Source: an uncultured Bacteroides sp.
GTDB taxonomy: Bacteria; Bacteroidota; Bacteroidia; Bacteroidales; Bacteroidaceae
DNA: 64,000 nucleotides
Assembly (NCBI RefSeq): GCF_902491285.1
Contig: NZ_CABUHK010000008.1
Location: 1-64,000 of the forward strand
Direction: 5' to 3'
This document shows positions 34,662 through 43,780 of the stretch, in pieces; the stretch's first letter is position 1, and each line of letters opens with the position of its first letter. A program made the position numbers and the translations under genes. The notes under the pieces are model-generated. The model was not told where the DNA came from, made no database searches, and worked only from the letters and a program-made list of their open reading frames with translations.

Positions 34662-36191
34662 ATGACAAACGAGGGTTCTTTACTTTCCGTCCGACGTATA
34701 TACTATCGGGGTAAATTGAATAGTTGTAACTACACTTGTTCTTATTGTCCTTTCGGCAAGAAGTCTCATCCTACATCTAAAATGCGGGACAAGCAGGCAT
34801 GGAGTCGTTTTATTACCGCTATTGAGCAATGGGAAGGAGAGACTTTGCAACTATTTGTCATTCCCTATGGTGAAGCACTCATACATCGCTATTATAGGGA
34901 AGGAATCATACAGCTTGCGTCATTGCCGCAAGTTACCGGAATTTCCTGTCAGACTAATCTTTCTTTTCCTGCCGATGAATGGCTGAACGAACTCCGGACT
35001 GCTCCGGCATTGATAAATAAGATAAAAGTTTGGGCTAGCTTTCATCCGGAAATGACTTCAGTAGAGAAATTTGTCCGGCAACTTCATACGCTCCATAATG
35101 CAGGAATACAGGTTTGTGCCGGAGCTGTCGGTAACCCGTTGGCAAAAAATATACTTGCTGATTTGCGAAATACTCTTTCACCGGATATTTATCTGTTTAT
35201 TAATGCCATGCAGGGGTTAAAGTCTCCATTGAGCAACGAAGATATTCGTTTTTTTACTCAACTGGATAATCTTTTCGAGTATGATTTGCGAAACGCTCCG
35301 GCTCAATGGGAGAATTGCTCAGGCGGAAGAAGTGCTTGCTTCATTGACTGGAAAGGGGATATCTTTGCCTGTCCTAGAAGTAAGGTGAAGATAGGCAATC
35401 TTTATCGGAGTCAAAAGCTAGACACTTCGCTTTCTTGTCAGCGGAAAGTTTGTGATTGTTACATTGCTTTCAGTAATCTGACTAATCATCCTTTGCATTC
35501 TATAATGGGCAAAGGTACATTTTGGCGGATACCGGATAAGCCCTTGATTACTGCCGTTTTTTTCGATGTGGACGGAACATTGACCGATGCACAAGGAAAA
35601 GTTCCGGAAAACTATGCCAATGTCTTACACTATATGGCGCAATCTGTCCCATTATATCTGGCTACTTCTTTATCAGTGGAACAGGCGCGGAGAAAATTAG
35701 GTAAGACTCTTTTCAGTTTGTTCAAAGGTGGGGCATTTGCAGACGGTGGATTATTGTTGTATGACGGGCGGAACCGATGTTTATCGGTTGAATTACTACC
35801 GGATGTAAACGGGGAATCCGCAAAGATAACGGCGCATAGCTATGAAGGCCAAGTCTATAAGTATAGCATGCTGGTTTATGAGAAAGAACAGAGGGAGAAC
35901 ATTCTTTCCCGATTGAAAGCAAAACCTTATCAGGTATTTTATAAGCCACCCCTTATCACAGTTGTACATAAGGAAGCCGGCAAAAAGAAAGGAGTATTCC
36001 ATATATGTAAAGTTTTAGCTTTCCCTCTGGAGCAAGTATTGATTGTCGGCAACTCGCAGAAGGATTGGGAAATGATGTCGGCAGTACCCCATTCTTGTGC
36101 AGTGATGAACTCCGAACCGTTTTTGACAGAACATGCCCGCTACACGTTGAATCCCGACCGCCTGCCTGCTTTCTTCCGTTTCCGCGAATAG
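34662..36191 (+). CDS. Radical SAM protein fused to a HAD phosphatase, STM4011-like
   Basis: 509 aa from the ATG at 34662. The cluster motif CNYTCSYC is at Cys22, Cys26 and Cys29. A C-terminal auxiliary Cys region (CSGGRSACFIDWKGDIFACPRSK and CQRKVCDCY) suggests extra clusters. From about 285 a HAD domain follows: VFFDVDGTLTDAQGK (nucleophile Asp), LATSLSVEQA (motif II) and IVGNSQKDWEMM (motif IV). Many relatives lack the HAD part, so this fusion links dephosphorylation to the radical step. Confidence 0.85.
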   Translation: MTNEGSLLSVRRIYYRGKLNSCNYTCSYCPFGKKSHPTSKMRDKQAWSRFITAIEQWEGETLQLFVIPYGEALIHRYYREGIIQLASLPQVTGISCQTNLSFPADEWLNELRTAPALINKIKVWASFHPEMTSVEKFVRQLHTLHNAGIQVCAGAVGNPLAKNILADLRNTLSPDIYLFINAMQGLKSPLSNEDIRFFTQLDNLFEYDLRNAPAQWENCSGGRSACFIDWKGDIFACPRSKVKIGNLYRSQKLDTSLSCQRKVCDCYIAFSNLTNHPLHSIMGKGTFWRIPDKPLITAVFFDVDGTLTDAQGKVPENYANVLHYMAQSVPLYLATSLSVEQARRKLGKTLFSLFKGGAFADGGLLLYDGRNRCLSVELLPDVNGESAKITAHSYEGQVYKYSMLVYEKEQRENILSRLKAKPYQVFYKPPLITVVHKEAGKKKGVFHICKVLAFPLEQVLIVGNSQKDWEMMSAVPHSCAVMNSEPFLTEHARYTLNPDRLPAFFRFRE

Positions 36192-36269
36192 AAAAGCAGA
36201 TAAAGTTATTGTATATCAATTTAAAGTGATTATTTTCGCAGCCTACGTTATCTAAAAACGCATCAAGTT

Positions 36270-36425
36270 ATGAAAGTACAAAACAACATATGTGAGGGAA
36301 GTCTCATCACCAATTACCTTCCGGCGGATTACTGTGATTCTTTTTTAAAAACAATAGTGAGTGATAAAGTGGTTACTCCCGAAGTATTGACGATTCTACT
36401 TCTTCTTTATTCGTCCTTTCCATAA
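36270..36425 (+). pseudogene. Truncated DUF2867-like gene fragment
   Basis: 51 codons from the ATG at 36270 (MKVQNNICEGSLITNYLPADYCDSF). The YLPADYCDSF start resembles DUF2867 proteins, which are about 150-160 aa. A TAA stop comes at 36423-36425, and no downstream continuation is found before the Crp-type gene. The remaining domain appears lost. Confidence 0.5.
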
Positions 36426-36481
36426 AACGATCATGCGTTCCATTCTGAACAGAGTTGCCAAACAAATGAAATAAAGAATCT

Positions 36482-37051
36482 ATGGATATGGACATCTATG
36501 ACATTATTGATAATATTTACAAACTGCCGCTTGCATCCAAGGAAGCCCTGTTGAATGAAACACCGGAAGTAACCTATCCTAAAGGTTTCCACCTGTTTCT
36601 GGCAAACCGTAAAAGTTCCAAATTCTATCTGATGAAGAAAGGAATGTTGCATGCATATACCTATAAATCGGACAAGAAAGTGACATTCTGGTTCGGAAAG
36701 GAGGGCGACGCTATTTTCCCTTTGCAGACCCTTTACAATAATCAGGCGGGATATGAGAATATAGAATTATTGGAAGACAGTGTGCTGTATGAATTGAGTG
36801 TCGACAAACTGCACGACCTTTATCTGGCGGATATACATATAGCCAACTGGGGGCGGAAGTTTGCCGAAAGGGAGTGTATCAAATCAGAACAGCTATTTAT
36901 ATCACGGCAGTTCAAGACCTCATTGGAACGCTATCAGGATTTGATTGCTGATTACCCCGATATACTTCAACGTGTTCCATTAGGTATTATCGCTTCCTAT
37001 CTGGGAATCTCCCAAGTTAGTCTGAGCAGAATAAGGGCGAAGATAAGATGA
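36482..37051 (+). CDS. Crp/Fnr-family regulator with short HTH
   Basis: 189 aa. A cyclic-nucleotide-binding-like roll covers about 15-120 (SKFYLMKKGMLHAYTYKSDKK, FGKEGDAIFPL). The C-terminal helical part ends in VPLGIIASYLGISQVSLSRIRAKIR, the common Bacteroidetes regulator HTH. No phosphate-binding cAMP motif is evident, as usual for this group. It lies 87 bp before the SMR gene and likely controls it. Confidence 0.85.
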   Translation: MDMDIYDIIDNIYKLPLASKEALLNETPEVTYPKGFHLFLANRKSSKFYLMKKGMLHAYTYKSDKKVTFWFGKEGDAIFPLQTLYNNQAGYENIELLEDSVLYELSVDKLHDLYLADIHIANWGRKFAERECIKSEQLFISRQFKTSLERYQDLIADYPDILQRVPLGIIASYLGISQVSLSRIRAKIR

Positions 37052-37137
37052 TTTTTTATCAAATGTAAAATCCCTTTTTTACAAATGTAAAATAGAGGCT
37101 GCCGGAAATTCATGACCTTTGCAAATAAAAAAATGTT

Positions 37138-37464
37138 ATGAATTGGATTCTTTTGATTTTGGCAGGTTGCCTTGAGCTGGTGTTTACTTTCTGCCTGGGA
37201 AAGATAAACAGGGTATTCGGAATGGAAAAATATGTGTGGTCATTCGTACTCTTGGTATCCTTATGTGTGAGTATGCTGCTTCTGATAAAGGTGACCAAGA
37301 CATTGCCGGTTGGTACGGCTTATGCGATATGGACAGGCATCGGTGCGGCGGGCACGGTATTAATCGGTATTTTCTTCTTTAAAGAACCTGCAAGTGTGGG
37401 ACGGTTGTTCTTTATCTTCACACTGATTTGCTCCATTATCGGGTTGAAATTGGTATCACATTGA
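37138..37464 (+). CDS. Small multidrug resistance (SMR) transporter
   Basis: 108 aa with four membrane helices. The conserved Glu of helix 1 is in AGCLELVFTF (residue 13, matching EmrE Glu14). The helix 3 signature is LPVGTAYAIWTGIGAAGTVL. It exports cationic compounds in exchange for protons as a dimer. It follows a Crp-type regulator gene. Confidence 0.93.
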   Translation: MNWILLILAGCLELVFTFCLGKINRVFGMEKYVWSFVLLVSLCVSMLLLIKVTKTLPVGTAYAIWTGIGAAGTVLIGIFFFKEPASVGRLFFIFTLICSIIGLKLVSH

Positions 37465-37502
37465 TACCCGATTGTATCCTGAAAAATAAAGTGCAGCTAT
37501 AA

Positions 37503-37652
37503 TTTGGTAGTTATGAAAACAAAGCCCATATTTGCAGCCCGAAAACAGGGGCAGGCATAAAAATCCTCATCGGAGGGTGCTATAATAGATAATTATAGTG
37601 CCGGATAAGATGAATGGTGCAAATCATTCGCTTGTCCGGCACTATTTTTTTA
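37503..37652 (+). promoter_or_regulatory. Promoter and attenuator-like leader RNA before the MATE gene
   Basis: TTTG (37503-37506) and CATATTTG (37527-37534) are 20 bp apart. The leader can form two mutually exclusive hairpins. The first pairs 37576-37586 with 37592-37602; the second pairs 37595-37609 with 37631-37645 (15 bp, one G-T) and is followed by a T run. Shared segment 37595-37602 means the first blocks the second. This is the logic of a riboswitch or attenuator. The terminator is 42 bp before the MATE start. Confidence 0.65.
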
Positions 37653-37693
37653 TTGTAACAATTTAAGATAAGAGGTAAAGTATCGAAGAAACT

Positions 37694-39058
37694 ATGAAAG
37701 AGTTGAATTTGACACAGGGGAGCGTTCCGAAAGTATTGCTGCAATTTGCAGTACCTTTCCTTATTGCCAACGTGCTTCAGGCACTTTATGGTGGGGCGGA
37801 CTTGTTTGTTGTAGGGCAATACGATGATTCTGCCAGTGTGGCGGCTGTAGCTATCGGCAGCCAGGTGATGCAGACGATTACAGGTATCATCCTTGGCATT
37901 ACAACGGGGACAACCGTGCTGATTGCTATTGCCACCGGAGCAAAGGATAATAGGAAAGTAGCATCTACAATCGGTTCTTCCGTATGGCTGTTTTCAATCG
38001 TAGGTGTTTTGCTGACTTTAGTCATGGTCGTGTTTCACGGGCAGATAGCCGAACTGATGCATACGCCTGCGGAAGCAATGGCTGATACGAAAAGTTATAT
38101 TTTGGTATGTTCGACAGGTATTTTATTCATTATTGGGTACAACGTAGTGTGTGGTATCCTGCGTGGACTGGGCGACTCCAAAACACCGCTTTATTTTGTA
38201 GGATTGGCGTGCGTGATTAATATTGTCCTCGACTTTATCTTGGTCGACTATTTCCATTTGGGGGCTACGGGAGCCGCATTGGCTACAATAACAGCACAGG
38301 GGGGCAGTTTTGTTATTTCGCTTTGGTTCTTGCACGGTCATGGATTCCATTTCGAGTTTACTCGGAAAGATATCCGGCTTAACAAGAACTTATCCAAAAA
38401 GATTATGGTGCTGGGAGCACCTATTGCATTACAGGACGCGTTAATCAATATTTCATTCTTGATTATAACGGTCATTGTCAACCAAATGGGAGTCATCGCA
38501 TCGGCGTCTTTGGGTGTTGTGGAGAAAATCATCGTCTTTGCAATGCTGCCGCCAATGGCGATATCATCGGCAGTGGCAACCATGACGGCACAGAATTACG
38601 GTGCGGGACTGATACAGCGGATGAACAAATGCCTGGCTTCGGGCATTGGAATTGCCCTTGTTTTCGGTGTATCGGTTTGTGTGTATTCCCAATTCCTGCC
38701 GGAGACGCTTACCGCATTCTTTTCCAAAGATGCGGCGGTGGTGGCAATGGCGGCGGAGTATCTGCGGGGATATAGTATCGACTGTATCATTGTAAGTTTT
38801 GTGTTCTGCATCAATTCTTACTTCAGCGGACAGGGGAATTCATTGTTCCCGATGATTCACAGTCTGATAGCGACTTTCCTGTTCCGTATTCCGTTGTCGT
38901 ACTGGTTCAGTCAGATAGACAGTTCCTCGCTGTTCCTCATGGGCTTTGCTCCGCCCTTGTCGACGGTGGCTTCGTTGTTGATTTGTATTTGGTATTTGCG
39001 ATATAACCAAAAGAGAATGTACTCGAAAGGCACTGCGATGCCTGCTATATCGAATTAA
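37694..39058 (+). CDS. MATE-family multidrug efflux transporter
   Basis: 454 aa with 12 hydrophobic helices in two repeats. Typical segments are VPFLIANVLQALYGGADLFVVGQY and, in the second half, ISFLIITVIVNQMGVIASASLGVVEKI. It exports drugs or metabolites with Na+ or H+. The preceding leader suggests ligand-controlled transcription. A Crp-type regulator gene follows 40 bp later. Confidence 0.93.
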   Translation: MKELNLTQGSVPKVLLQFAVPFLIANVLQALYGGADLFVVGQYDDSASVAAVAIGSQVMQTITGIILGITTGTTVLIAIATGAKDNRKVASTIGSSVWLFSIVGVLLTLVMVVFHGQIAELMHTPAEAMADTKSYILVCSTGILFIIGYNVVCGILRGLGDSKTPLYFVGLACVINIVLDFILVDYFHLGATGAALATITAQGGSFVISLWFLHGHGFHFEFTRKDIRLNKNLSKKIMVLGAPIALQDALINISFLIITVIVNQMGVIASASLGVVEKIIVFAMLPPMAISSAVATMTAQNYGAGLIQRMNKCLASGIGIALVFGVSVCVYSQFLPETLTAFFSKDAAVVAMAAEYLRGYSIDCIIVSFVFCINSYFSGQGNSLFPMIHSLIATFLFRIPLSYWFSQIDSSSLFLMGFAPPLSTVASLLICIWYLRYNQKRMYSKGTAMPAISN

Positions 39059-39098
39059 GTGTTTTCTAAGTGACATATATTAACTAAAATCAATTTGT

Positions 39099-39647
39099 AT
39101 GGAGGCTTATTTGAAGAAACTCTGTTTTGAGTATCAGGTGGAAGAAAGAGAAGTGACAGAACTGTTGGCTCGTATGGAAATGGTGCATTTGGATAAAGGC
39201 GAGACGATTGCTTCTGCTACAATGCCCGAGCAGAGCTTGTATATTATCGTTTCCGGTATCTTGCATACATTTTCCAGTCATCAGGGAAAGGACAGGACTA
39301 TTCGCTTCCTGTCGGCAGGGGATGCGATATTGTGTTACAACACAAGAAAACATTCCGTAAAAACACTGACGAGATGTGTGGCTTACTACATCAGCGAGGA
39401 TAAGATTGAAGAACTGTGCGCTACGTCCATAACGTTCTCCAACCTGGTACGTCAGCTCATGGAATACCAGTTTTACTTTAAAGAAGAAATGAATGTGAAT
39501 ACGCGTAAACTGACAATTAGAGAAAGGTATCTTTCTCTATTGACGGAAATACCCGATATCCTGTACAGAGTCCCTCTGAAGTATATTACTCATTATTTAG
39601 GGGCTGATGTGATAAGCTTGGGGTATTTGGTGGGAAGTCAGAAATAA
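39099..39647 (+). CDS. Crp/Fnr-family regulator, variant C-terminus
   Basis: 182 aa. The cyclic-nucleotide-binding-like fold is present (about 20-115, EQSLYIIVSGILHTF). The HTH region reads VPLKYITHYLGADVISLGYLVGSQK. Compared with the family end SLSRIR, the recognition helix is altered (SLGYLV) and the protein stops at once, so its DNA binding may be weakened. It may share a transcript with the MATE gene. Confidence 0.8.
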   Translation: MEAYLKKLCFEYQVEEREVTELLARMEMVHLDKGETIASATMPEQSLYIIVSGILHTFSSHQGKDRTIRFLSAGDAILCYNTRKHSVKTLTRCVAYYISEDKIEELCATSITFSNLVRQLMEYQFYFKEEMNVNTRKLTIRERYLSLLTEIPDILYRVPLKYITHYLGADVISLGYLVGSQK

Positions 39648-39730
39648 GAAAGCGTTTAGTTATCTATAAAACAAGGCTGATGTAAAAGCAGCCAAATTCA
39701 TTGATTGAGCAAAGAGTTTGGCTACTTTCT

Positions 39731-40900
39731 TTATAATAGCTTTTTAAGTTCCTCTATATCAGGCAAAGCTTTCCTCAGTCGTTCGGGCATGTCAGATGCG
39801 GTTTTATAGGTAGCTACACCCATTGGTTTTTCATAGTCCCTGACGGCATATTCTACATATGCTTTATCCGCACTTTTACACAATACGATGCCGATTGACG
39901 GATTTTCATTCGGTTTGCGCACAAAATCATCAAGGACACTAAGATACATATTCAATTGTCCAAGATATGCAGTCTTGAAAGACCCTGTCTTTAGCTCAAT
40001 TGCAACTAATGAAGATAATTCTCGATTGAAAAATAATAAGTCTATAATATGAGTGTGTCCCAATGCTTCAACCCGGAACTGATTACCCACAAATGTAAAA
40101 TCCCGTCCGAAAGTCATAATGAAGTTTTTTATGTTCTGTACAATCTTGTTCTCCACAATTCTTTCGTCAACATCTTCTATATCCCGTGCTCCAAGTTCCT
40201 CTACATTAATGAAGTCCAGTAAATATTCGTCTTTGAAAGCCAATATTGCCCGTTTGGCAAAATCTGCGGTTGGCAGTTTTGCCATAAAGTTATTAGGCAA
40301 AGAACCTTGATTGTGATATATGTCTTCTTTTATAAGTTTCTTTAATGCATCCACTTTTAGAAGTTCATTAGCACATAATCTTATATAGAAATAACGTTCT
40401 TCGGCAGTTTTTACCTGTGATAGAATTGTTGTGTGATGGGTAAAACCTATTTTAAAGAACTCTTCTACGGGGAAATCCTTGAAATTCGGAAGTTGCAACT
40501 GCCGAATTTCTGCTGTCTCTTTTAATTCATCAGTTGCAACTGATGAATTTGCTTCTTGCTCACTTTCAGTATTTTGTGTTTTGTCAGTTGTAACTGATGA
40601 ATTGCCGTCAAGCATATCCCATTCTTCATAGAATATACGCATTAATCTGAGGTTTGTTTCAGAAAAACCTCTAAGGCCGGGCAGTTCCATTTGAAGCTTG
40701 TTGCTAATGAAAGCAATGGCACCGGTTCCCCAATATCCATTACGTGAATTTTGAGAAATATAACGTCCTATGCCATAATACAAAGCCAATTGTTCCTTGT
40801 TTAAAAGCTTTATTGCTTGATATTGGCTCTGTAATATAACTGTCTTTATTGTTTGGACAGCTATTGTGTATTTGGTTTCTAAAAAAATATTGTTTGGCAT
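39731..40900 (-). CDS. DUF1016 (YhcG) PDDEXK nuclease domain protein
   Basis: 389 aa. The N-terminal DUF1016 helical domain covers about 15-90 (LYYGIGRYISQNSRNGYWGTGAI). A low-complexity insert follows (about 95-145, with NSSVTTD and NSSVATD repeats). The C-terminal nuclease has the conserved core HIIDLLFFNRELSSLVAIELKTG, with Asp, Glu and Lys as PDDEXK ligands. YhcG-type proteins are found beside restriction and defence genes, but no partner is visible here. Confidence 0.9.
   Translation of the reverse strand: MPNNIFLETKYTIAVQTIKTVILQSQYQAIKLLNKEQLALYYGIGRYISQNSRNGYWGTGAIAFISNKLQMELPGLRGFSETNLRLMRIFYEEWDMLDGNSSVTTDKTQNTESEQEANSSVATDELKETAEIRQLQLPNFKDFPVEEFFKIGFTHHTTILSQVKTAEERYFYIRLCANELLKVDALKKLIKEDIYHNQGSLPNNFMAKLPTADFAKRAILAFKDEYLLDFINVEELGARDIEDVDERIVENKIVQNIKNFIMTFGRDFTFVGNQFRVEALGHTHIIDLLFFNRELSSLVAIELKTGSFKTAYLGQLNMYLSVLDDFVRKPNENPSIGIVLCKSADKAYVEYAVRDYEKPMGVATYKTASDMPERLRKALPDIEELKKLL
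40491..40595. repeat. Three near-palindromic repeats inside the DUF1016 gene
   Basis: AGTTGCAACT occurs at 40491-40500 and 40532-40541, and AGTTGTAACT at 40586-40595, each followed by TG and then a GAATT-containing block. AGTTGCAACT is a perfect palindrome. In the minus-strand gene the last two encode the repeated Ser-Ser-Val-Thr/Ala-Thr-Asp peptide. Confidence 0.7.
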
Positions 40901-41035
40901 AATATATACTCGTTAAATTACAAACAAAGGTAATACTTTTATTGGAGATGGAATAATGTTGGCAGAATAACTTACCTCAATAGTAACAAGTATAAAAAAA
41001 TAATTAATTATCTTTGCACGGATAATTGAACGATA

Positions 41036-41923
41036 ATGAAGAACTCGATTCCCCGATATACTTTTCACAAGAATAAGTATGGCAGTGAACTTTTGATTGA
41101 TGTCGTCGAACTGAAATATGTGAAGAAGTTCCTGGCTGAAAGTTCCGTCCATACATTGACTTATTATGACATTACTTTTATAACGGAAGGAGAGGGGAGC
41201 TTTTCCATTGACAACCGTACTTATGAAGCTTTCCCTCAAGATGTGTTTTTTTCTAAGGCGGGAGAGATTCGGAACTGGGATACGCGTCATATAACAAATG
41301 GATATGCCTTGATTTTTGAGGATGAGTTTTTATCTTCCCTCCTTAGAGATTCCATGTTTGTCCGGCATCTTGCGTTTTTCAAACCGGAAAAGACATCAGC
41401 CAAACTGCATCTTCCAGACGAACTTTATACACGTGTCCTTCAAGTATTACACAATATCAAAACGGAGATTGACTCTTACAAACAGAATGATAATGACGTG
41501 CATGTTTTGAGGGCATTGCTGTATGAAGTTCTAATGCTGTTGGAGCGGGCGTATCAGAAGGCGGTTTCAAACGAAGAAATCCCCACAGATAAAGAAATCA
41601 ATAATACTCATATAGACAGATTCATCCATTTGGTCGGAACCCATTTGAAGGAACAACATTCCGTTCAGTTTTATGCGGATAAACTTTGCATCACTCCCAA
41701 TTACCTGAATGAAATCATAACGTCGGTAATGGGGGTTAGTGCGAAACAATACATTCAGAATAAAGTGATAGATGAGGCTAAGAGATTACTTGCTTATACA
41801 GACGCTCCGATATCGGATATTGCGTTTGAGCTTCATTTTTCAACGGTTTCTTATTTTATCCGCCGCTTCCGGCAGCATACGGGAGAAACTCCCTTGCTTT
41901 ACCGTAAAAAGTATAAACCGTAA
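41036..41923 (+). CDS. AraC-family regulator with cupin sensor domain
   Basis: 295 aa. N-terminal cupin-like sensor (about 30-140, YYDITFITEGEGSFSIDNRTYEAFP), a linker region, and a C-terminal double HTH (about 195-295, LCITPNYLNEIITSVMGVSAKQYIQNK and STVSYFIRRFRQHTGETPLLYR). A -7 box TATCTTTG lies about 20 bp upstream. It precedes a PNPOx-like gene transcribed the same way and probably controls it. Confidence 0.9.
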   Translation: MKNSIPRYTFHKNKYGSELLIDVVELKYVKKFLAESSVHTLTYYDITFITEGEGSFSIDNRTYEAFPQDVFFSKAGEIRNWDTRHITNGYALIFEDEFLSSLLRDSMFVRHLAFFKPEKTSAKLHLPDELYTRVLQVLHNIKTEIDSYKQNDNDVHVLRALLYEVLMLLERAYQKAVSNEEIPTDKEINNTHIDRFIHLVGTHLKEQHSVQFYADKLCITPNYLNEIITSVMGVSAKQYIQNKVIDEAKRLLAYTDAPISDIAFELHFSTVSYFIRRFRQHTGETPLLYRKKYKP

Positions 41924-42012
41924 AAAGTACTATTTCTCCCTTTCTTTTTATTGCATCGGCTCTGCTCAATATCCTTACTTTTGCATCAAATAATAACCAA
42001 TTAAATTATTAA

Positions 42013-42435
42013 ATGATGAGAGATGTAGAAAAAACGGTGGGAACCATGATTGACAAGCAGAAAACAGCCTTTATCGGTTCCATAGACAGCGAAGGATTTC
42101 CCAATATCAAAGCCATGTTGCAACCCCGGAAAAGGGAAGGGATAAAAACGATTTATCTGACAACGAATACTTCGTCAATGCGTGTTGCACAATACCGGAA
42201 GAACAGTCATGCCTGTATTTACTTTTGTGATAACCGCTTCTTTCGGGGAGTAATGTTGCGCGGTACCATGGAAGTGTTGGTTGATAGTGTCAGTAAAGAG
42301 ATGATATGGCAGGAAGGTGATATAATGTATTATCCCGAAGGTGTTACCGACTCCGACTATTGTGTATTGAAATTTACGGCAACTTCCGGTAGGTTTTATA
42401 GTAATTTCAAATCGGAGAGCTTTATCGTAGAATAG
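42013..42435 (+). CDS. Pyridoxamine 5'-phosphate oxidase-like flavin-binding protein
   Basis: 140 aa; the start could also be the second ATG at 42016. A split-barrel fold is suggested by KTAFIGSIDSEGFPNIKAMLQ, IYLTTNTSSMRVAQYRKNSHACIYF and the VMLRGTMEVL strand. Family members bind FMN or F420-like cofactors. A TACTTTTG -7 box lies just upstream. It follows an AraC regulator gene; the substrate is unknown. Confidence 0.85.
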   Translation: MMRDVEKTVGTMIDKQKTAFIGSIDSEGFPNIKAMLQPRKREGIKTIYLTTNTSSMRVAQYRKNSHACIYFCDNRFFRGVMLRGTMEVLVDSVSKEMIWQEGDIMYYPEGVTDSDYCVLKFTATSGRFYSNFKSESFIVE

Positions 42436-42442
42436 AACTCAT

Positions 42443-42497
42443 AGTACATAAGAGAAATTGAGTGACAGAGCTTTTATAGTCTCAATGTACTATTTTT
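42443..42497 (+). terminator. Bulged terminator after the PNPOx-like gene
   Basis: AGTAC (42443-42447) pairs with GTACT (42487-42491), and ATTGAG (42457-42462) pairs with CTCAAT (42481-42486), with a bulge between. ATTTTTAAG follows. The rest of 42500-42672 is AT-rich and shows no gene. Confidence 0.6.
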
Positions 42498-42672
42498 AAG
42501 ATTTTATAAAAGAATAGCGATTTAAAAAAACAATGAATTGGCGACTAAATTGTATCGCTCAATGCAATAATATGTATAAATACAGACCTATTTCTCTTAG
42601 ACGTAGTACAATTGTAACCATTCTGATTGTTTAAATATTCTTTTTTTAAGAATGGTCATTCTTTCATTCGTT

Positions 42673-43269
42673 TTATGTCTCCGGGCAGAATCCATTTTTG
42701 TAAAACAGATAACTTTCTTCTATCGCATCGGTTGTATCCGCTTCTAATGCATATAATATTTCCTTGCAAAATTCCAGTTGCCCGGTTCCGTTGGCAGTTA
42801 CAATATTTCCGTCCCTTACAGCCTGTTTGTTGATATAGTTGGAATCGCCTGTATATTTGTCTCCGGCATACTGTTTTAAATAATCGAGTGTATTGCTGGT
42901 ATGCTTAACCTCATTAAGAAAACCATGCATACCAAGAAATACAGAAGCATTGCATATTCCGGCAACTAACTTATTCTCTTTTACTGCTTTTTCTACAAGT
43001 GGAACTATTAGTTCACCTAGAGGTGAGAACCAATTCATTCCTCCAATTAATACCAAACCGGCATAATTTTCCGGCATATCGTTGAGCCCGTAATCGGGCA
43101 GCACCTTGAATCCACCTATTGAACTTACAGGTTCTTTGGTTATTGATAAAGTTTTCACTTTATAACTAATAGGATTTCCGGGCTTGACTCCCTGATTCAA
43201 ACAGGTAGCTATATATGCACCTTCCCAGTCGGCGAAACCTTCTAGAATTACAAATATTACTTCTTTCAT
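42673..43269 (-). CDS. DJ-1/PfpI-family protein (class I glutamine amidotransferase fold)
   Basis: 198 aa. The start VIFVILEGFADWEGAYIATCL matches ThiJ/PfpI proteins. The nucleophile elbow is AGICNASVFLG with Cys at the elbow, and the preceding acidic residue is in PENYAGLVLIGG. Members act as glyoxalases, chaperones or amidases, and the exact role is unclear. It is the last host gene before the prophage. Confidence 0.88.
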   Translation of the reverse strand: MKEVIFVILEGFADWEGAYIATCLNQGVKPGNPISYKVKTLSITKEPVSSIGGFKVLPDYGLNDMPENYAGLVLIGGMNWFSPLGELIVPLVEKAVKENKLVAGICNASVFLGMHGFLNEVKHTSNTLDYLKQYAGDKYTGDSNYINKQAVRDGNIVTANGTGQLEFCKEILYALEADTTDAIEESYLFYKNGFCPET

Positions 43270-43780
43270 ATAAACTTCTATCTTTTTGCGTGTACGAAGA
43301 TACTATATTTAATTGATTGTAGAACGTTTTTATTTAATTGTTATTATCTCATGTGATGTATAACCTTTCTGTTATATTTTCCATTATAGCCTTTATTAGT
43401 ACGTAGGGGGCACAGAACGATGTGTGTAAACTACGGCGGCCGCAAAAACATGTTGGACTGCCGATGAATAAAGGTGTTGAGGTGATTTTTATAAAATGGG
43501 AAAAACAAAACGATACGTTACACAGATTGTCTTTTGAGTTACACATGCTTGTTATTTGAACGGCTTGAATGCTATGAAAGTTACTTTGAGCTAATCTGAT
43601 GGTGCAAATAGCCATTGAATTGATAATAAAGACTAGCTAGGAGACTACTTTTAGCCTATTTCTGTGCATTGAGCAGAGGTAGGCTACATTTATATTCAAG
43701 CATTTGAGAAACTGTTTAAATAGGTTGGTTATTGGTATTGGTCGGCAATCTGCATTGGAAAGTTTGATTGGATGATGATT
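43270..43780. other. Gene-free host DNA next to the prophage
   Basis: No convincing gene is seen; a minus-strand frame of 88 codons (43349-43615) has cysteine- and threonine-heavy content unlike neighbouring proteins and no family match. The stretch may hold the remains of a disrupted locus or simply be the insertion target. Confidence 0.4.

Noticed and set aside
43349..43615. Minus-strand 88-codon frame next to the phage end
   Set aside because: Composition is rich in Cys, Thr and Ser, with no domain and no promoter.
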